From contig CAYOEA010000005.1 of NCBI GenBank assembly GCA_964402995.1, positions 1 to 64,000 on the forward strand: a stretch of DNA of 64,000 nucleotides. The letters run 5' to 3'. The position numbers and the translations under genes are program-made. Shown here one piece after another: positions 25,948-34,954 of the stretch. The stretch is from GCA-2686295 sp964402995 (GTDB taxonomy: Archaea; Nanobdellota; Nanobdellia; Woesearchaeales; GCA-2686295). Position 1 is the stretch's first letter, and the number at the start of each line of letters is the position of its first letter. The notes below the pieces were generated by a model. That model was not told the origin of the DNA. It made no database searches and was given only the letters and a program-made list of their open reading frames with translations.

Positions 25948-27633
25948 ATGAACAAACCATTGAGCGGTTTAAGCAGGGGTATACTAATAGTTCTGTTTTC
26001 CATATTAATCATTCCGGCACTTGTTGCAGCAGTAGATATCAACATCGTGAACTCAGAAAATTGGGATGACGTATATTCTTTAATGTTATATTCTGGTCAA
26101 AATAATGAGCCTGCATTTTTTGTAAATGCAGAAACAGTTGCATCTTTGACAAGGCAAATACCTCCAAAAAGTAATGTCATGTTATACGAATCAGATGACA
26201 ATCCTTATATTCCAAATTTAGCAGGACAATTAAGATCTGCAGGATTTACTGTTGATGATGTTGTTGAATTAGATAATTTTAATACAGAACTCGCTTCTAA
26301 ATCCAGTAAATATATTCTAGTATCTGAAGATAATTTTAGAATGACCGTAACTTTAGCACCTTTTGCAAAAAACAATAATTATTGGGTATATATAGTAAAT
26401 GATCAGAACTTAGATGTTGTTGTAGAACAAATACAAGGCGCTGATGAAGTTATTGCAGTTGGAAACTTTAGACGAGATTTCATGGATTCTCTTAAACCAC
26501 ATATTACTGAAGTAATTAATAATGATAATGTATATTTAGATAGTCAAGCAATCGCACAAAGAATGAATGATTTATCAAATGTTCTACTTGCTGACGGAAC
26601 TCTTATAGAATCTGAATTTTTCACAACTGATAATGCAGTTTTAATTTCAGGTTATAACAAATTAATAGATAATACTTTTGAATTCTTACAAAATAATGAT
26701 GTTCAAGCAACCGTAATTGTTGGAAATAAATTAGCAGTTATTGGAGAACAAATAAGAGAAAGAAGTAATAAAGAAATTAGTGTATTCGTAAAGTTTGGAC
26801 AATCAGTTGTCGGAAGCACTGAAAAGATTTATGCTTTGCCAATGTTCCCAATGCCAGAAGCAATTACTAATCTTAATGTAAATAGAGTGATATATAATCC
26901 AAAATCAAAAGAACTTATTGTATACTTTGAAAACTTAGGAAATACTGGAGTTTATGAGTTATCAACAATAACTATTAAAACTGGCGATGAAGAAGAATTA
27001 ATCAGCGTTGCCGATAAAGAAAAAGTTTACTTAGGTGCTGGAGAAGTTTTACCAGTTATTTATTCAGCAGATATTCCTATTGAGGAATTAGATAATGAAA
27101 GTTTTGCAGAATTCTATACTTCTTATGGGAAGAGTGCAACTGAATTTGATTCATTTTTAACAATGGCTGACAAGTATAGTCCACCATTTAGATCATCTAT
27201 TGAAGTTAAAGAATTAGATACTGACGATGCAACAATGAGTTTTGTTAGTGCAGCATATTATTCAGGATTAAAAAGAGTTGGAGTAGAATTATCCAACGAT
27301 TGGATTGATAAAATTTATGTCCGTGTAAAAGTGAACGGAGTAATAATTAATGGTTTAGAAACAGACTTAACTGCTGATGGAATGATACTTCCAGGAAAAA
27401 CAAAAGTAGTATATTTACCAGCAGAACTTGATGAAGTAGACTTAGAAGAAAATGATGAATTAGATATTGATATTTTATATGGAAGTCAAGAAGATCTGTT
27501 ATTAAAACATCTTGCTCAAATAGTGCCATTTGAAGTCAAAGCAGGCGGTTTAGATGCAATCACAGGAATGGTTTATCAAGAATATAGTCTATTCTGTCAA
27601 TGGAAATCTTTTTCTCCTGCATCGCTTCCATAA
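25948..27633 (+). CDS. Exported protein, 3' end lost at a junction
   Basis: 561 codons. A signal peptide (LSRGILIVLFSILIIPALVA) is followed by a region that resembles cell-wall-binding or ArsR-like alternating alpha/beta repeats (NVMLYESDDNPYIPNLAGQL, DEVIAVGNFRRDF, ATVIVGNKLAVIG), then beta-sandwich sequence (ELIVYFENLGNTGVYELSTI). After VKAGGLDAITG the last 20 or so codons are simply the antisense of the MoxR gene that runs the other way, and the expected ending (probably a membrane anchor) is missing. So the true gene is cut near 27550-27566. Function unknown; probably a surface protein. Confidence 0.7.
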   Translation: MNKPLSGLSRGILIVLFSILIIPALVAAVDINIVNSENWDDVYSLMLYSGQNNEPAFFVNAETVASLTRQIPPKSNVMLYESDDNPYIPNLAGQLRSAGFTVDDVVELDNFNTELASKSSKYILVSEDNFRMTVTLAPFAKNNNYWVYIVNDQNLDVVVEQIQGADEVIAVGNFRRDFMDSLKPHITEVINNDNVYLDSQAIAQRMNDLSNVLLADGTLIESEFFTTDNAVLISGYNKLIDNTFEFLQNNDVQATVIVGNKLAVIGEQIRERSNKEISVFVKFGQSVVGSTEKIYALPMFPMPEAITNLNVNRVIYNPKSKELIVYFENLGNTGVYELSTITIKTGDEEELISVADKEKVYLGAGEVLPVIYSADIPIEELDNESFAEFYTSYGKSATEFDSFLTMADKYSPPFRSSIEVKELDTDDATMSFVSAAYYSGLKRVGVELSNDWIDKIYVRVKVNGVIINGLETDLTADGMILPGKTKVVYLPAELDEVDLEENDELDIDILYGSQEDLLLKHLAQIVPFEVKAGGLDAITGMVYQEYSLFCQWKSFSPASLP

Positions 27634-28744
27634 GCGCAGCGTGAGTTTTAGGTGGTGCCCTGTTAATCTCGTCTGCAAGAACAAAGTTTGCGAAAATAGG
27701 ACCTTTCATAGTCATAAATTCTCCTGTAGCAGGGTTAAACATTTGACCTCCAATAATATCTGCTGGAAGTAAATCTGGTAAAAACTGAATACGGTGGAAA
27801 GTAGTATTTTTTACAACTTTTCCAAGAGTTTCAATAAGTAAAGTTTTCGCAAGACCTGGAACCCCTTCTAATAAGCTATGAGCATTACAAATAAGGCTCA
27901 TAAGAACTCTGTCAACAACATCTACTTGACCAATGTAAACTTTACCGATTTGGTCTCTAATTTTTTGAAGTTTATCATTATAGAATTCAATTTTTTCTTC
28001 AGATAAAACTTTGCTTTTAACGTCACTTTCAGAAACATAAGCTTTCGCATCGGAAGGTTTTTTTGGAATTTCATCTAATTTTTCAATATTTTTTTCATAA
28101 GCAGCAATATTTTTTTTATCTTTTTCATAATCTAAATCTGCTTTTTTCTTTTCATCATATTCAAATTTTTCTTTAGCAGGAGCTGAAACTTCATTAAAGA
28201 ATCGTTTTAATTTATTTGTTTTGATATCCTCTTTTGATAATTTTGGATCAGCTTCGTTTTGTTCAGGTCGAGGAGCTTTTTCTTTTTGTTGGTTTTCATT
28301 AAATTTTTTCTCTATGGCTTCTGCATCATCAATATTTGTTGAACTATTTTGTGCTTCTTTCTGTTCTTGTTCTTCTTTAACTTCTTCTTTTATCTCTTCT
28401 TGAATTTCGTCTTGTTCTTCTTTTACTTGTTCTTGTTCTTTTTTAGGAAGAGCACTAAGCATTTCGCGAGCTTTAGTAATAAAACCATCAAGAACTTTAA
28501 GAGTTAATTCTTGGTAGGGATTTTGTTCTAGAAATTCTGCTAATTCATCTTCAGCGAAACAATGTCTTATCCAGTTAGCAAAATCATTTTTAACAGTATT
28601 AACATGTTTTCTAAATTCTTCATCAGAAAGATTTTTGATTGCAGAAAAAAGTTCTTCGAGACCGTGTATCTTTATTCCACCATCTAGAATGAATGCTTTT
28701 TCATCAGGAACTCTATAAGGTAATTCCGCACTTTTATCTGCCAT
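27560..28744 (-). pseudogene. MoxR-type AAA+ ATPase, truncated after Walker B
   Basis: 394 codons. Residues about 15-80 form the FANW domain (GGIKIHGLEELFSAIKNLSD, VKNDFANWIRHCFAEDELAE); a long charged linker follows (about 100-255); the AAA+ core begins with EKIEFYNDKLQKIRDQIGKV, has Walker A EGVPGLAKTLLIETLG and Walker B FVLADEINRAPPKTHAALME, and reaches QEKKISIDRIDYILDKPF. There the reading frame stops. Sensor 1, the arginine finger and the lid domain are absent, as are the DUF58/VWA partners that usually follow moxR. The fragment cannot be an active ATPase. The stop lies exactly where the opposing gene loses its own end. Confidence 0.8.
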
Positions 28745-28924
28745 TTACTATTGGTTTAAAGAGCTAAAAATACTTTATACTTAAAAAAACAAAAATACTC
28801 AGTAAAACCACACCTCTTCTTTTAATAAAAATATTTGATTTAACCTTTATAATTGTTTCGATTTCTAAGACGAGAAACTAGAAAGACTGAGTAGTAATAA
28901 ATATAATAAAAATATAATTAGAAA

Positions 28925-29134
28925 ATTAATTTCTTTAGATGCTGATTCTTTGAATTAGATCTAGTAAAACTTAGAAATTCTGATTTTAATTTCTTTAGAT
29001 GCTAATTCTTCGAATTAGATCTAGTAAAACTTAGAAATTCTGATTTTAATTTCTTTAGATGCTAATTCTTCGAATTAGATCTAGGTAAAAATGAAAAACT
29101 ATTTTTTTAGATGCTAATTCTTCGAATTAGATCC
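28925..29134 (-). repeat. 60-base tandem repeat derived from a gene's 3' end
   Basis: Three head-to-tail units with an exact 60-base period (about 28925-29105) follow the E1-like gene, and a fourth, partial copy (29106-29133) is the gene's own 3' end including its stop. Each unit holds, on the minus strand, the hairpin CTAATTC-GAA-GAATTAG, then CATCTAAA, and a second stem AGAAAT/ATTTCT. Units 2 and 3 are identical; unit 1 (farthest from the gene) has two changes, one of which opens the stem. The remainder of the gap (28745-28924) shows only the MoxR promoter side and nothing else readable. Confidence 0.85.
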
Positions 29135-29763
29135 TTCCAAGTGTCAAACTGGATAAAGTTATCAGTTATTTCTTCTTTAACTAAAATTTTAAGTGCTTGA
29201 GCGACCATGATTGCAGCTGCAAGGTGTGTTACGGGACTAATAATTCCTTCTTTTTCAATACCTTTACACTTTAGTCTTTCAACAACATCTTTGAAATAAT
29301 GTTTTCTATCTGAAATAAAGATTGTTCCTTTAGAACCTGAGTATTTGCAATTGATAAGTTGAATTTTCTTTTTAGCATAATTTCCAACAAGAGTCATAGT
29401 TTCTAAGTCGTTGCTACAGTCAATAACTACCTCTGCCGAGTCAAGAAGAAAAAGATTTTCTTTTGTTAGTTCTTCGTGGAATGTTTTAACTTTATTAGTT
29501 GGATCAATAGTTTCAAGATGTTTTTTTATGATTTTTGCTTTGAATTTATTGTCATCTTCAGTAGTGTATAGGGATTGTCTTTGAATATCTGCAGTCTCGA
29601 TTCTGCCTTTATCGACAATTCTTAACTTGATTCCTTCTCTATGAAGCATGTCTGCTACAGCGGAGCCAAGTCCACCTGCGCCAATAATCATAACAGTTTT
29701 TTTCCTAAGATCTGCGCCTTTTTCACCAATGCCTTCGAATAATTCCTGGTATTTAAATCTCAT
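29107..29763 (-). CDS. ThiF/MoeB/HesA-family E1-like adenylyltransferase
   Basis: 218 residues. TVMIIGAGGLGSAVADMLHR is the nucleotide-binding glycine loop, LRIVDKGRIETADIQRQSLY the acidic strand and D-x-x-x-x-x-N/Q-R motif, DNKFKAKIIKKHLETIDP the lysine region, and AEVVIDCSNDLETMTLVGNY the second aspartate. It should adenylate the C-terminal glycine of a ubiquitin-like sulfur carrier, for thiolation or conjugation. The paired zinc CxxC motifs of MoeB are absent, which is also true of short archaeal forms. No ubiquitin-like gene is nearby. Its last codons form one copy of the tandem repeat that follows. Confidence 0.85.
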   Translation of the reverse strand: MRFKYQELFEGIGEKGADLRKKTVMIIGAGGLGSAVADMLHREGIKLRIVDKGRIETADIQRQSLYTTEDDNKFKAKIIKKHLETIDPTNKVKTFHEELTKENLFLLDSAEVVIDCSNDLETMTLVGNYAKKKIQLINCKYSGSKGTIFISDRKHYFKDVVERLKCKGIEKEGIISPVTHLAAAIMVAQALKILVKEEITDNFIQFDTWKDLIRRISI

Positions 29764-29839
29764 TTTAGAATAAGAAATGACAAATACTATTTATATTTTT
29801 TTAGGTTATTTTAGGGTTTTTTGAAGTTTTCGAGGTTTT

Positions 29840-30247
29840 TTATGCTTTTTTTGTTCCAATATTTTCAAAAAACCTTAATAAGTATCCATCAAGGTCTTTT
29901 ACTAAGAATTCTTTAGAACCTAAAAGTAAGTCTTCTTTTTTGTACCAGTTGGTTTTAAGTTTGGCAAAAATTGGATGATTTTGGTTTTCAATGTTTGAAA
30001 GAGTTTTTTGAACATCATTTACTTCAATTTGAAAATTAATTCCTCTACCAAAAGGGTATTCAAGATTTCCTGTTTTCCAATTATCATTAATTTCTTCAAG
30101 CATAATTTGACTTCCTTGAAAAGAAATCAATGCAAATTTAGATTCTGTTCTTTCATATTCAAGTTTAAAACCGATTTTAGTATAGAAATCTAGACTTTTT
30201 TTAATATTTGAAACACTCAATTCAGGAATTAATTTATTAAATTTCAT
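29840..30247 (-). CDS. VOC-superfamily (glyoxalase/bleomycin-resistance) protein
   Basis: 135 residues from the ATG at 30247. One betaalphabetabetabeta pair typical of the superfamily: LIPELSVSNIKKSLDFYTKI, LISFQGSQIMLEEIN, GINFQIEVNDVQKTLSNIEN, and a closing KEFLVKDLDGYLLRFFENIG, the usual D-P/L-x-G-x-x-x-x-F/L ending. It resembles the bleomycin-binding branch more than metal-dependent glyoxalase I, but the ligand is unknown. The start is set by TTTATATAA about 30 bases upstream; the longer frame to 30316 adds a lysine-rich stretch read through that promoter. Confidence 0.85.
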   Translation of the reverse strand: MKFNKLIPELSVSNIKKSLDFYTKIGFKLEYERTESKFALISFQGSQIMLEEINDNWKTGNLEYPFGRGINFQIEVNDVQKTLSNIENQNHPIFAKLKTNWYKKEDLLLGSKEFLVKDLDGYLLRFFENIGTKKA

Positions 30248-30347
30248 TTTTGTATAATATTTTCTTTTAATTATATAAATTTTCTTGATTAATTTTTTAA
30301 TTTTCTTTTCCATCAAATTTTTAATTGTGATTTGTTTTTCTTAATTT

Positions 30348-31565
30348 GTGGTTGGAATTCCTAAAAAAAAGAATGAAGAACACCCAGTTCTAAAGAATGC
30401 TCATCTTTTCTATAAACGTCTTAACGAGATGACACAGAAACATTCAAAGCCAAAAGAAGATTTTTTTGGATCAGCACCAAATATATTTGTAGGAAAACAA
30501 GGATATCCAAATTTAAGTGTTGGATTGCTGTCTAATGAGGGTGTGACTAAGGATTATGATATTCCAAAAGTGTGGTATAAAAAGGGTTATGATATTCCAA
30601 AAATAGTTTCTATGAGGAGTTTTTTGATAAATTCAAATTTTAAAACACACATAAAATCTTTTGACGATAAATTCATGGATTTAATACAAGAAACAGCAAT
30701 GGTGAAAAAACCGCTTGATATTGAGGTTCATTTGAATAAGAAACCGCATTATAAATTAGAAGTTGGTCCTGATATAACTCCTTATGGTCCGAGTGTTAAA
30801 ATTAAGTCTGCAAAGGTTACTGAGAATGCTAAGATTCCAGGGAATGTTGATAAGGTCTTTTCACAAAATGATATGAAATCAGTTGAAGCAATAAAGTATC
30901 TAGATAAACATGAATATGATGAGCATTATTTAACAAAATTAATTAGTGCTGGAACACTTGGTGTAAAAACTGAGAGAAAACTTGTACCAACAAGATGGTC
31001 AATAACTGCTGTAGATGACTTGCTTGCAAAGCAGAAAATTAAGCAAATAAAAGATTTTTCTAATAAAACAAATTATGAGGTTTATACAGGGGAATATATG
31101 GGAAATTTCTACGTAATTATGTTTTTCCCTGAGATTTGGAGTTATGAATTATTTGAAAGTTATATGCCAAATAATGCTTGGAAATTAAAGGAACTTAAAA
31201 CTTTTACAGACCACGAATTTTATGGTGGTCGTAAGGAATATGCTTATAATACAGTTGGAGGATATTATGCTGCAAGACTTCCAGTTATAGAGCATCTCTT
31301 GTCTAAGAAAAAACAAGGAAGTACACTTGTTCTTAGATTTGTAACTGATGAATATTGGGTTCCACTAGGAGTTTGGGTTGTTCGCCAAACAGTTCGTCGA
31401 ACACTTCAAAATAAACCACTCGAATTTAGTTCAAAAGAATTAATGCTTAAATATGTCTGGGCATTTGTGAAAAAAGAATTTGGATATAATGTTAATAATT
31501 TACTTGAAAAATCAGTTTTACTTCGAGAATTAAAAACTCAAGCAAAAGTTAGTGATTTCTTTTAA
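30348..31565 (+). CDS. nreA: NreA-family DNA repair protein with PCNA-binding tail
   Basis: 405 residues, GTG start after an in-frame stop. It matches the archaeal Nre family (DUF650/651): SAPNIFVGKQGYPNLSVGLL, WSITAVDDLLAKQKIKQI, EYMGNFYVIMFFPEIWSYEL, AYNTVGGYYAARLPVIEHLL and RFVTDEYWVPLGVWVVRQ. The C-terminus QAKVSDFF fits the PIP box (Q-x-x-h-x-x-a-a), so it should bind PCNA. Nre proteins act in resistance to DNA damage. The N-terminal four-cysteine zinc finger of many members is absent: the first 30 residues contain no cysteine at all. Confidence 0.9.
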   Translation: MVGIPKKKNEEHPVLKNAHLFYKRLNEMTQKHSKPKEDFFGSAPNIFVGKQGYPNLSVGLLSNEGVTKDYDIPKVWYKKGYDIPKIVSMRSFLINSNFKTHIKSFDDKFMDLIQETAMVKKPLDIEVHLNKKPHYKLEVGPDITPYGPSVKIKSAKVTENAKIPGNVDKVFSQNDMKSVEAIKYLDKHEYDEHYLTKLISAGTLGVKTERKLVPTRWSITAVDDLLAKQKIKQIKDFSNKTNYEVYTGEYMGNFYVIMFFPEIWSYELFESYMPNNAWKLKELKTFTDHEFYGGRKEYAYNTVGGYYAARLPVIEHLLSKKKQGSTLVLRFVTDEYWVPLGVWVVRQTVRRTLQNKPLEFSSKELMLKYVWAFVKKEFGYNVNNLLEKSVLLRELKTQAKVSDFF

Positions 31566-31582
31566 ATTATTATTCTCATTAT

Positions 31583-32965
31583 TCATAGTTTTTGAATAAC
31601 TAGTTCTTTGTAAAGTTTTCCAACTACTTTTTTGAAATATTTATCTTTATACAGTTCAAGTGGAATTGGTTCTCCGCCATAATGGACTCTATGTCCTCTT
31701 TTTTCAAATTCATACATTGATAAGAATCCTGATGATCTATAGATTGATCTAGTTTTCTTTCTTAATTCTATAGGATTAGATTTTAATTTATTAAGTAAAG
31801 AATAATCAATTTCTAAATCTAAAATGTAAGTTGTTTTTTTGAACAAATGTTCCATTATATGTAATCCAAGATATTCATCAAGTTTTCTAACTCCAACAGT
31901 GCATAATAAGTAATATCTTAATGGACATAATTGATTGTAAGTTATTTGTCTATTTTTGAAAAATGCATTAGGTTCTTTTGGATCAAATTCTTTAGTTGAA
32001 GCTTTTGGATAAGAAATCATTCCTCCTTTCAGAATTTCACCTGTAAGAAGATTTGTACATCTTGCAGGGACATATTTATAGACATCTTCTCTTTTCGCAA
32101 CTGCAAGGTATTCTTCCTCTGTAACGCGTATTGCAAGTGCATTGAAGTAAGATTTTGGGTTAACTTCTAAACCTAAAGCTGCAAGCATTTTATGTTTTAT
32201 GTGAGTTTCTGTTTGATAAAATTTTGTTGAACAAATAACATTGAAGATTCTTTTAAAACCATAAACTAATACTGGTACAACTCTTTTTTTTAATGTTGCT
32301 TGAGGATCATTTTCAAATTCGGCTTTGATGTGTTTACTTGTGGTTTGTAACGTTTTAAATAAGGATTCAGGATTAAGAAGACTTCCATATCCAATAATTA
32401 ATTTTGTTAATTTAGATTCATCAATTATTTTGTGATCTGATATTTCTTCTAATTCTTGATCTTTCTGAGTTTTTTCTAAAAAAATATTTTCTTCTCCTAA
32501 AATTTTAGCTTCAACAGAAATAAGTTGTTCAAATTTAGCTCTTGTATTGTGATCAAAAATATCTTTAGATTCTAAAATTAGTTTATTTTGTGATTTTATT
32601 TGTTTAATTTGTTCTAATAATATTGTGTGTAGTGCAACTAGGTCTTTGTATTCTTGATAACTATAATTAATTCCTTTATATCTTGATTGTTGTTCATCTT
32701 TTATAATTATTGAAATCTCTTTAATTGCTTTTTCAATTTTAATGATTTCTTTATGTATAACTTCTTTTTCTGTTTTGAAAATATGTTCCAATTCTAAGAC
32801 TAAGCGTTTATCATCATTAATTCTTGTTTCGCCATGTAAAAGTGCAGATTTATTTCTAAAATGTTGTAAATATTCTTTGTTAATTTTTAAGACTTTTTTA
32901 ATGATAATAGGTAATTTTTGTTTATAATTTAGAATTCTATCTTTGTGAAATATATTAGTCATCAT
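31583..32965 (-). CDS. Coiled-coil protein with gamma-glutamylcyclotransferase-like domain
   Basis: 460 residues. The N-terminal 185 residues are charged helices (about 60-185 coiled coil); the rest is a GGCT-like domain opening with KLIIGYGSLLNPESLFKTL, the substrate-loop motif Y-G-S-L. RVTEEEYLAVAKREDVYKYV holds the expected catalytic-glutamate region. GGCT-like folds cleave gamma-glutamyl amines or act as other amide-forming or -breaking enzymes; the substrate here is not clear. The end YRSSGFLSMYEFEKRGHRVH is unlike standard GGCT. Its TTTTTAAATAG promoter is about 25 bases before the ATG. The gene converges with nreA with 17 bases between stops. Confidence 0.72.
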   Translation of the reverse strand: MMTNIFHKDRILNYKQKLPIIIKKVLKINKEYLQHFRNKSALLHGETRINDDKRLVLELEHIFKTEKEVIHKEIIKIEKAIKEISIIIKDEQQSRYKGINYSYQEYKDLVALHTILLEQIKQIKSQNKLILESKDIFDHNTRAKFEQLISVEAKILGEENIFLEKTQKDQELEEISDHKIIDESKLTKLIIGYGSLLNPESLFKTLQTTSKHIKAEFENDPQATLKKRVVPVLVYGFKRIFNVICSTKFYQTETHIKHKMLAALGLEVNPKSYFNALAIRVTEEEYLAVAKREDVYKYVPARCTNLLTGEILKGGMISYPKASTKEFDPKEPNAFFKNRQITYNQLCPLRYYLLCTVGVRKLDEYLGLHIMEHLFKKTTYILDLEIDYSLLNKLKSNPIELRKKTRSIYRSSGFLSMYEFEKRGHRVHYGGEPIPLELYKDKYFKKVVGKLYKELVIQKL

Positions 32966-33181
32966 TTTTTTTAATAAATACTATTTAAAAATAACAATTT
33001 ATGATTTTAAAAAACTTTCTAAGTTTTTTATTTAGTCAAAACTCATATTTTACTGGATTTCTAGCGATTTATTTAATAATTAGTCACTGGAAAATCAAAA
33101 CTAATATATATGACCTATGCAACCAAAAATATATATCATTATTAATACTTAATTAATACTTGAGCAACGAGGTAGGTAACA

Positions 33182-33970
33182 GTGAGAAAAATTTGCGTAA
33201 TAAATCTTAAAGGTGGCGTTGGAAAAACAACAACCGCACTAAATTTAGCAGCAGGATTATCAAGATCAGACAGAAAGGTTCTATTAGTTGATTTAGATCC
33301 TCAAAGTAATATTGAATTATCAATTAATTTATCAAGTAGTTGGACAATATCTGACTTTTTATTTGGAGGAGTTGCAATTTCTGAATGTTTAAATTCAGCA
33401 GGAACAAATCTTGATTTGGTTCGAGGAGATTCACGAATGCAAAGAGCAGAACAAGAAGATCCAGAAAAAATGCTTGATAGAATGAAATTAATTAAGGGTT
33501 ATGATTACATAATTTTTGATTGTGGTCCATCCATGAATATGATTAACAAAGTTGCATTATTATTATGTAAAGAAGCAATAATGCCAACAACAACTGATTA
33601 TTTAGGGTATGAAAGTATTACACGAATGGTTGAATTCATGAAAGAATTTGCAGAATTTAATGAACATGAAATAAAATTATCAAAAGTAGTACCAACATTC
33701 TTTGATGTAAGAAATAAAATTTGTAGTATGATGCTTGATAAAATCAATAACGATTATTATCAATATATTTCATCACCTGTAAGAGTTAATTCGAAATTAA
33801 AAGAAGCACCAATGAAAAAAATGTCAATCTTCAAATATGCGCCAAATAGTGCTGGAGCAAAAGATTACTGGGCATTAGTTCAAGGTGTAATTAGTGATGA
33901 ACCATTATACGGATTTACTCCTGCCTGTGACGCCGCTGTTGAACAAGCTGCTGTTGAAGAAGAAGAGTAA
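33182..33970 (+). CDS. ParA/MinD-family partition ATPase
   Basis: 262 residues, GTG start eight bases after a GAGGT site. KICVINLKGGVGKTTTALNL contains the deviant Walker A with the signature first lysine; VLLVDLDPQSNIELS is Walker A', and YDYIIFDCGPSMNMINKVAL is Walker B. Such ATPases dimerise on ATP and bind DNA non-specifically to move chromosomes, plasmids or other cargo. The C-terminus is an acidic tail (EQAAVEEEE). No ParB- or SegB-like gene is next to it, so its partner is unknown; the genome may use it for chromosome segregation. Confidence 0.88.
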   Translation: MRKICVINLKGGVGKTTTALNLAAGLSRSDRKVLLVDLDPQSNIELSINLSSSWTISDFLFGGVAISECLNSAGTNLDLVRGDSRMQRAEQEDPEKMLDRMKLIKGYDYIIFDCGPSMNMINKVALLLCKEAIMPTTTDYLGYESITRMVEFMKEFAEFNEHEIKLSKVVPTFFDVRNKICSMMLDKINNDYYQYISSPVRVNSKLKEAPMKKMSIFKYAPNSAGAKDYWALVQGVISDEPLYGFTPACDAAVEQAAVEEEE

Positions 33971-34073
33971 AACTATTACTTTCATTATTTTTATTTTGTT
34001 TTTTATTTTTTTATATGTTTTCTAAACTAAATTTTTCGTAAGCTTTTTTAATGGCTTATAATTCTAAATCTGT

Positions 34074-34817
34074 ATGAATATAAATGATTTTGAAATTGCA
34101 TTTAAAGAAGCTTATTCTAAAAAGGAATTTTTAAGCTTTTTTTGCAAGTGTAAAATAGTTTATAGTGGTCGAGCAGAAGCTAGCATTCCAAAAGGTGATC
34201 GGATGGTTGGAATAAAACAAGATGGAACTATATTTATTCATCAACCTGAAGGTGGAAATCCAATTAATTATATGAAAGCAGGCGGAGTTGTAGAATTAAT
34301 CAAGCAAGATTATGGAATTTTATTTAATGCACATAATGCTCAAACAAAAGAATACTTAGAACTTGAAATTACCCGTGTTTACCAATTTATATCTAGACGT
34401 CTTGAAGATGGGCAAAAGCAAACAATTGCTGGAACTGAAGCTGATATGAGTGATATGATAAAAGATAATCCTAAATTAATTTCTGAAGAATTCAAACCAT
34501 TAAGTCGAGAAGAACATACTAAGTTTGGATTCATAGATGTATTTGGTCATGATAAAAAAGGAACATTAATAGTAATTGAATGCAAGCGATATTCTGCGGG
34601 ACTCGATGCTGTTCAACAGTTAAGACGCTATGTTGAAAAAATCAAAGAATTAAAGGGCATAGATACTGTGAGTGGAATTATTGCAAGTCCAAAAATAGGT
34701 CCGAATGCGGAAGAGATGCTTAAAAAATGGGGTTTTACATGGAGATTAGTAAATCCGCCTATGAGATTACTTAGACATAATAAGAAGCAGAAAGTATTAG
34801 ATACTTTCTTTTCATAA
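34074..34817 (+). CDS. nucS: Endonuclease NucS/EndoMS with PIP box
   Basis: 247 residues. N-terminal beta domain, KAGGVVELIKQDYG linker, then a RecB-like nuclease domain with FGFIDVFGHDKKGTLIVIEC: the aspartate and the E-C-K triad (IECKR), followed by AVQQLRRYVEKIKELKG with the conserved Q. NucS cuts mismatched or branched DNA and replaces MutS/MutL mismatch repair in many archaea. The C-terminus QKVLDTFFS is a PIP box for PCNA binding. Length is normal. It lies after the ParA gene in the same direction. Confidence 0.94.
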   Translation: MNINDFEIAFKEAYSKKEFLSFFCKCKIVYSGRAEASIPKGDRMVGIKQDGTIFIHQPEGGNPINYMKAGGVVELIKQDYGILFNAHNAQTKEYLELEITRVYQFISRRLEDGQKQTIAGTEADMSDMIKDNPKLISEEFKPLSREEHTKFGFIDVFGHDKKGTLIVIECKRYSAGLDAVQQLRRYVEKIKELKGIDTVSGIIASPKIGPNAEEMLKKWGFTWRLVNPPMRLLRHNKKQKVLDTFFS

Positions 34818-34894
34818 ATTAATAAATTTATTTTAAGTGATTTCTAAATTGTTTCTAAAGAATAAGTTAAATAAAAAAAGAATATAAGAAAATT

Positions 34895-34938
34895 AAATTA
34901 ATTACGTTCAACATTTTGAATGTTGGCTTAATTAATTT
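34895..34938. terminator. Two-part hairpin between convergent genes
   Basis: AAATTAATTA (34895-34904) pairs with TAATTAATTT (34929-34938), enclosing CAACATT-TTG-AATGTTG (34909-34925) across small internal loops. It lies between the stops of nucS and the minus-strand gene at 34955, so it may terminate both. Confidence 0.6.
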
Positions 34939-34954
34939 AGATTAAAAAACTAAA

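Noticed and set aside
28925..29134. CRISPR-like array.
   Set aside because: The 60-base units are contiguous without unique spacers, and one copy is the end of a coding gene.
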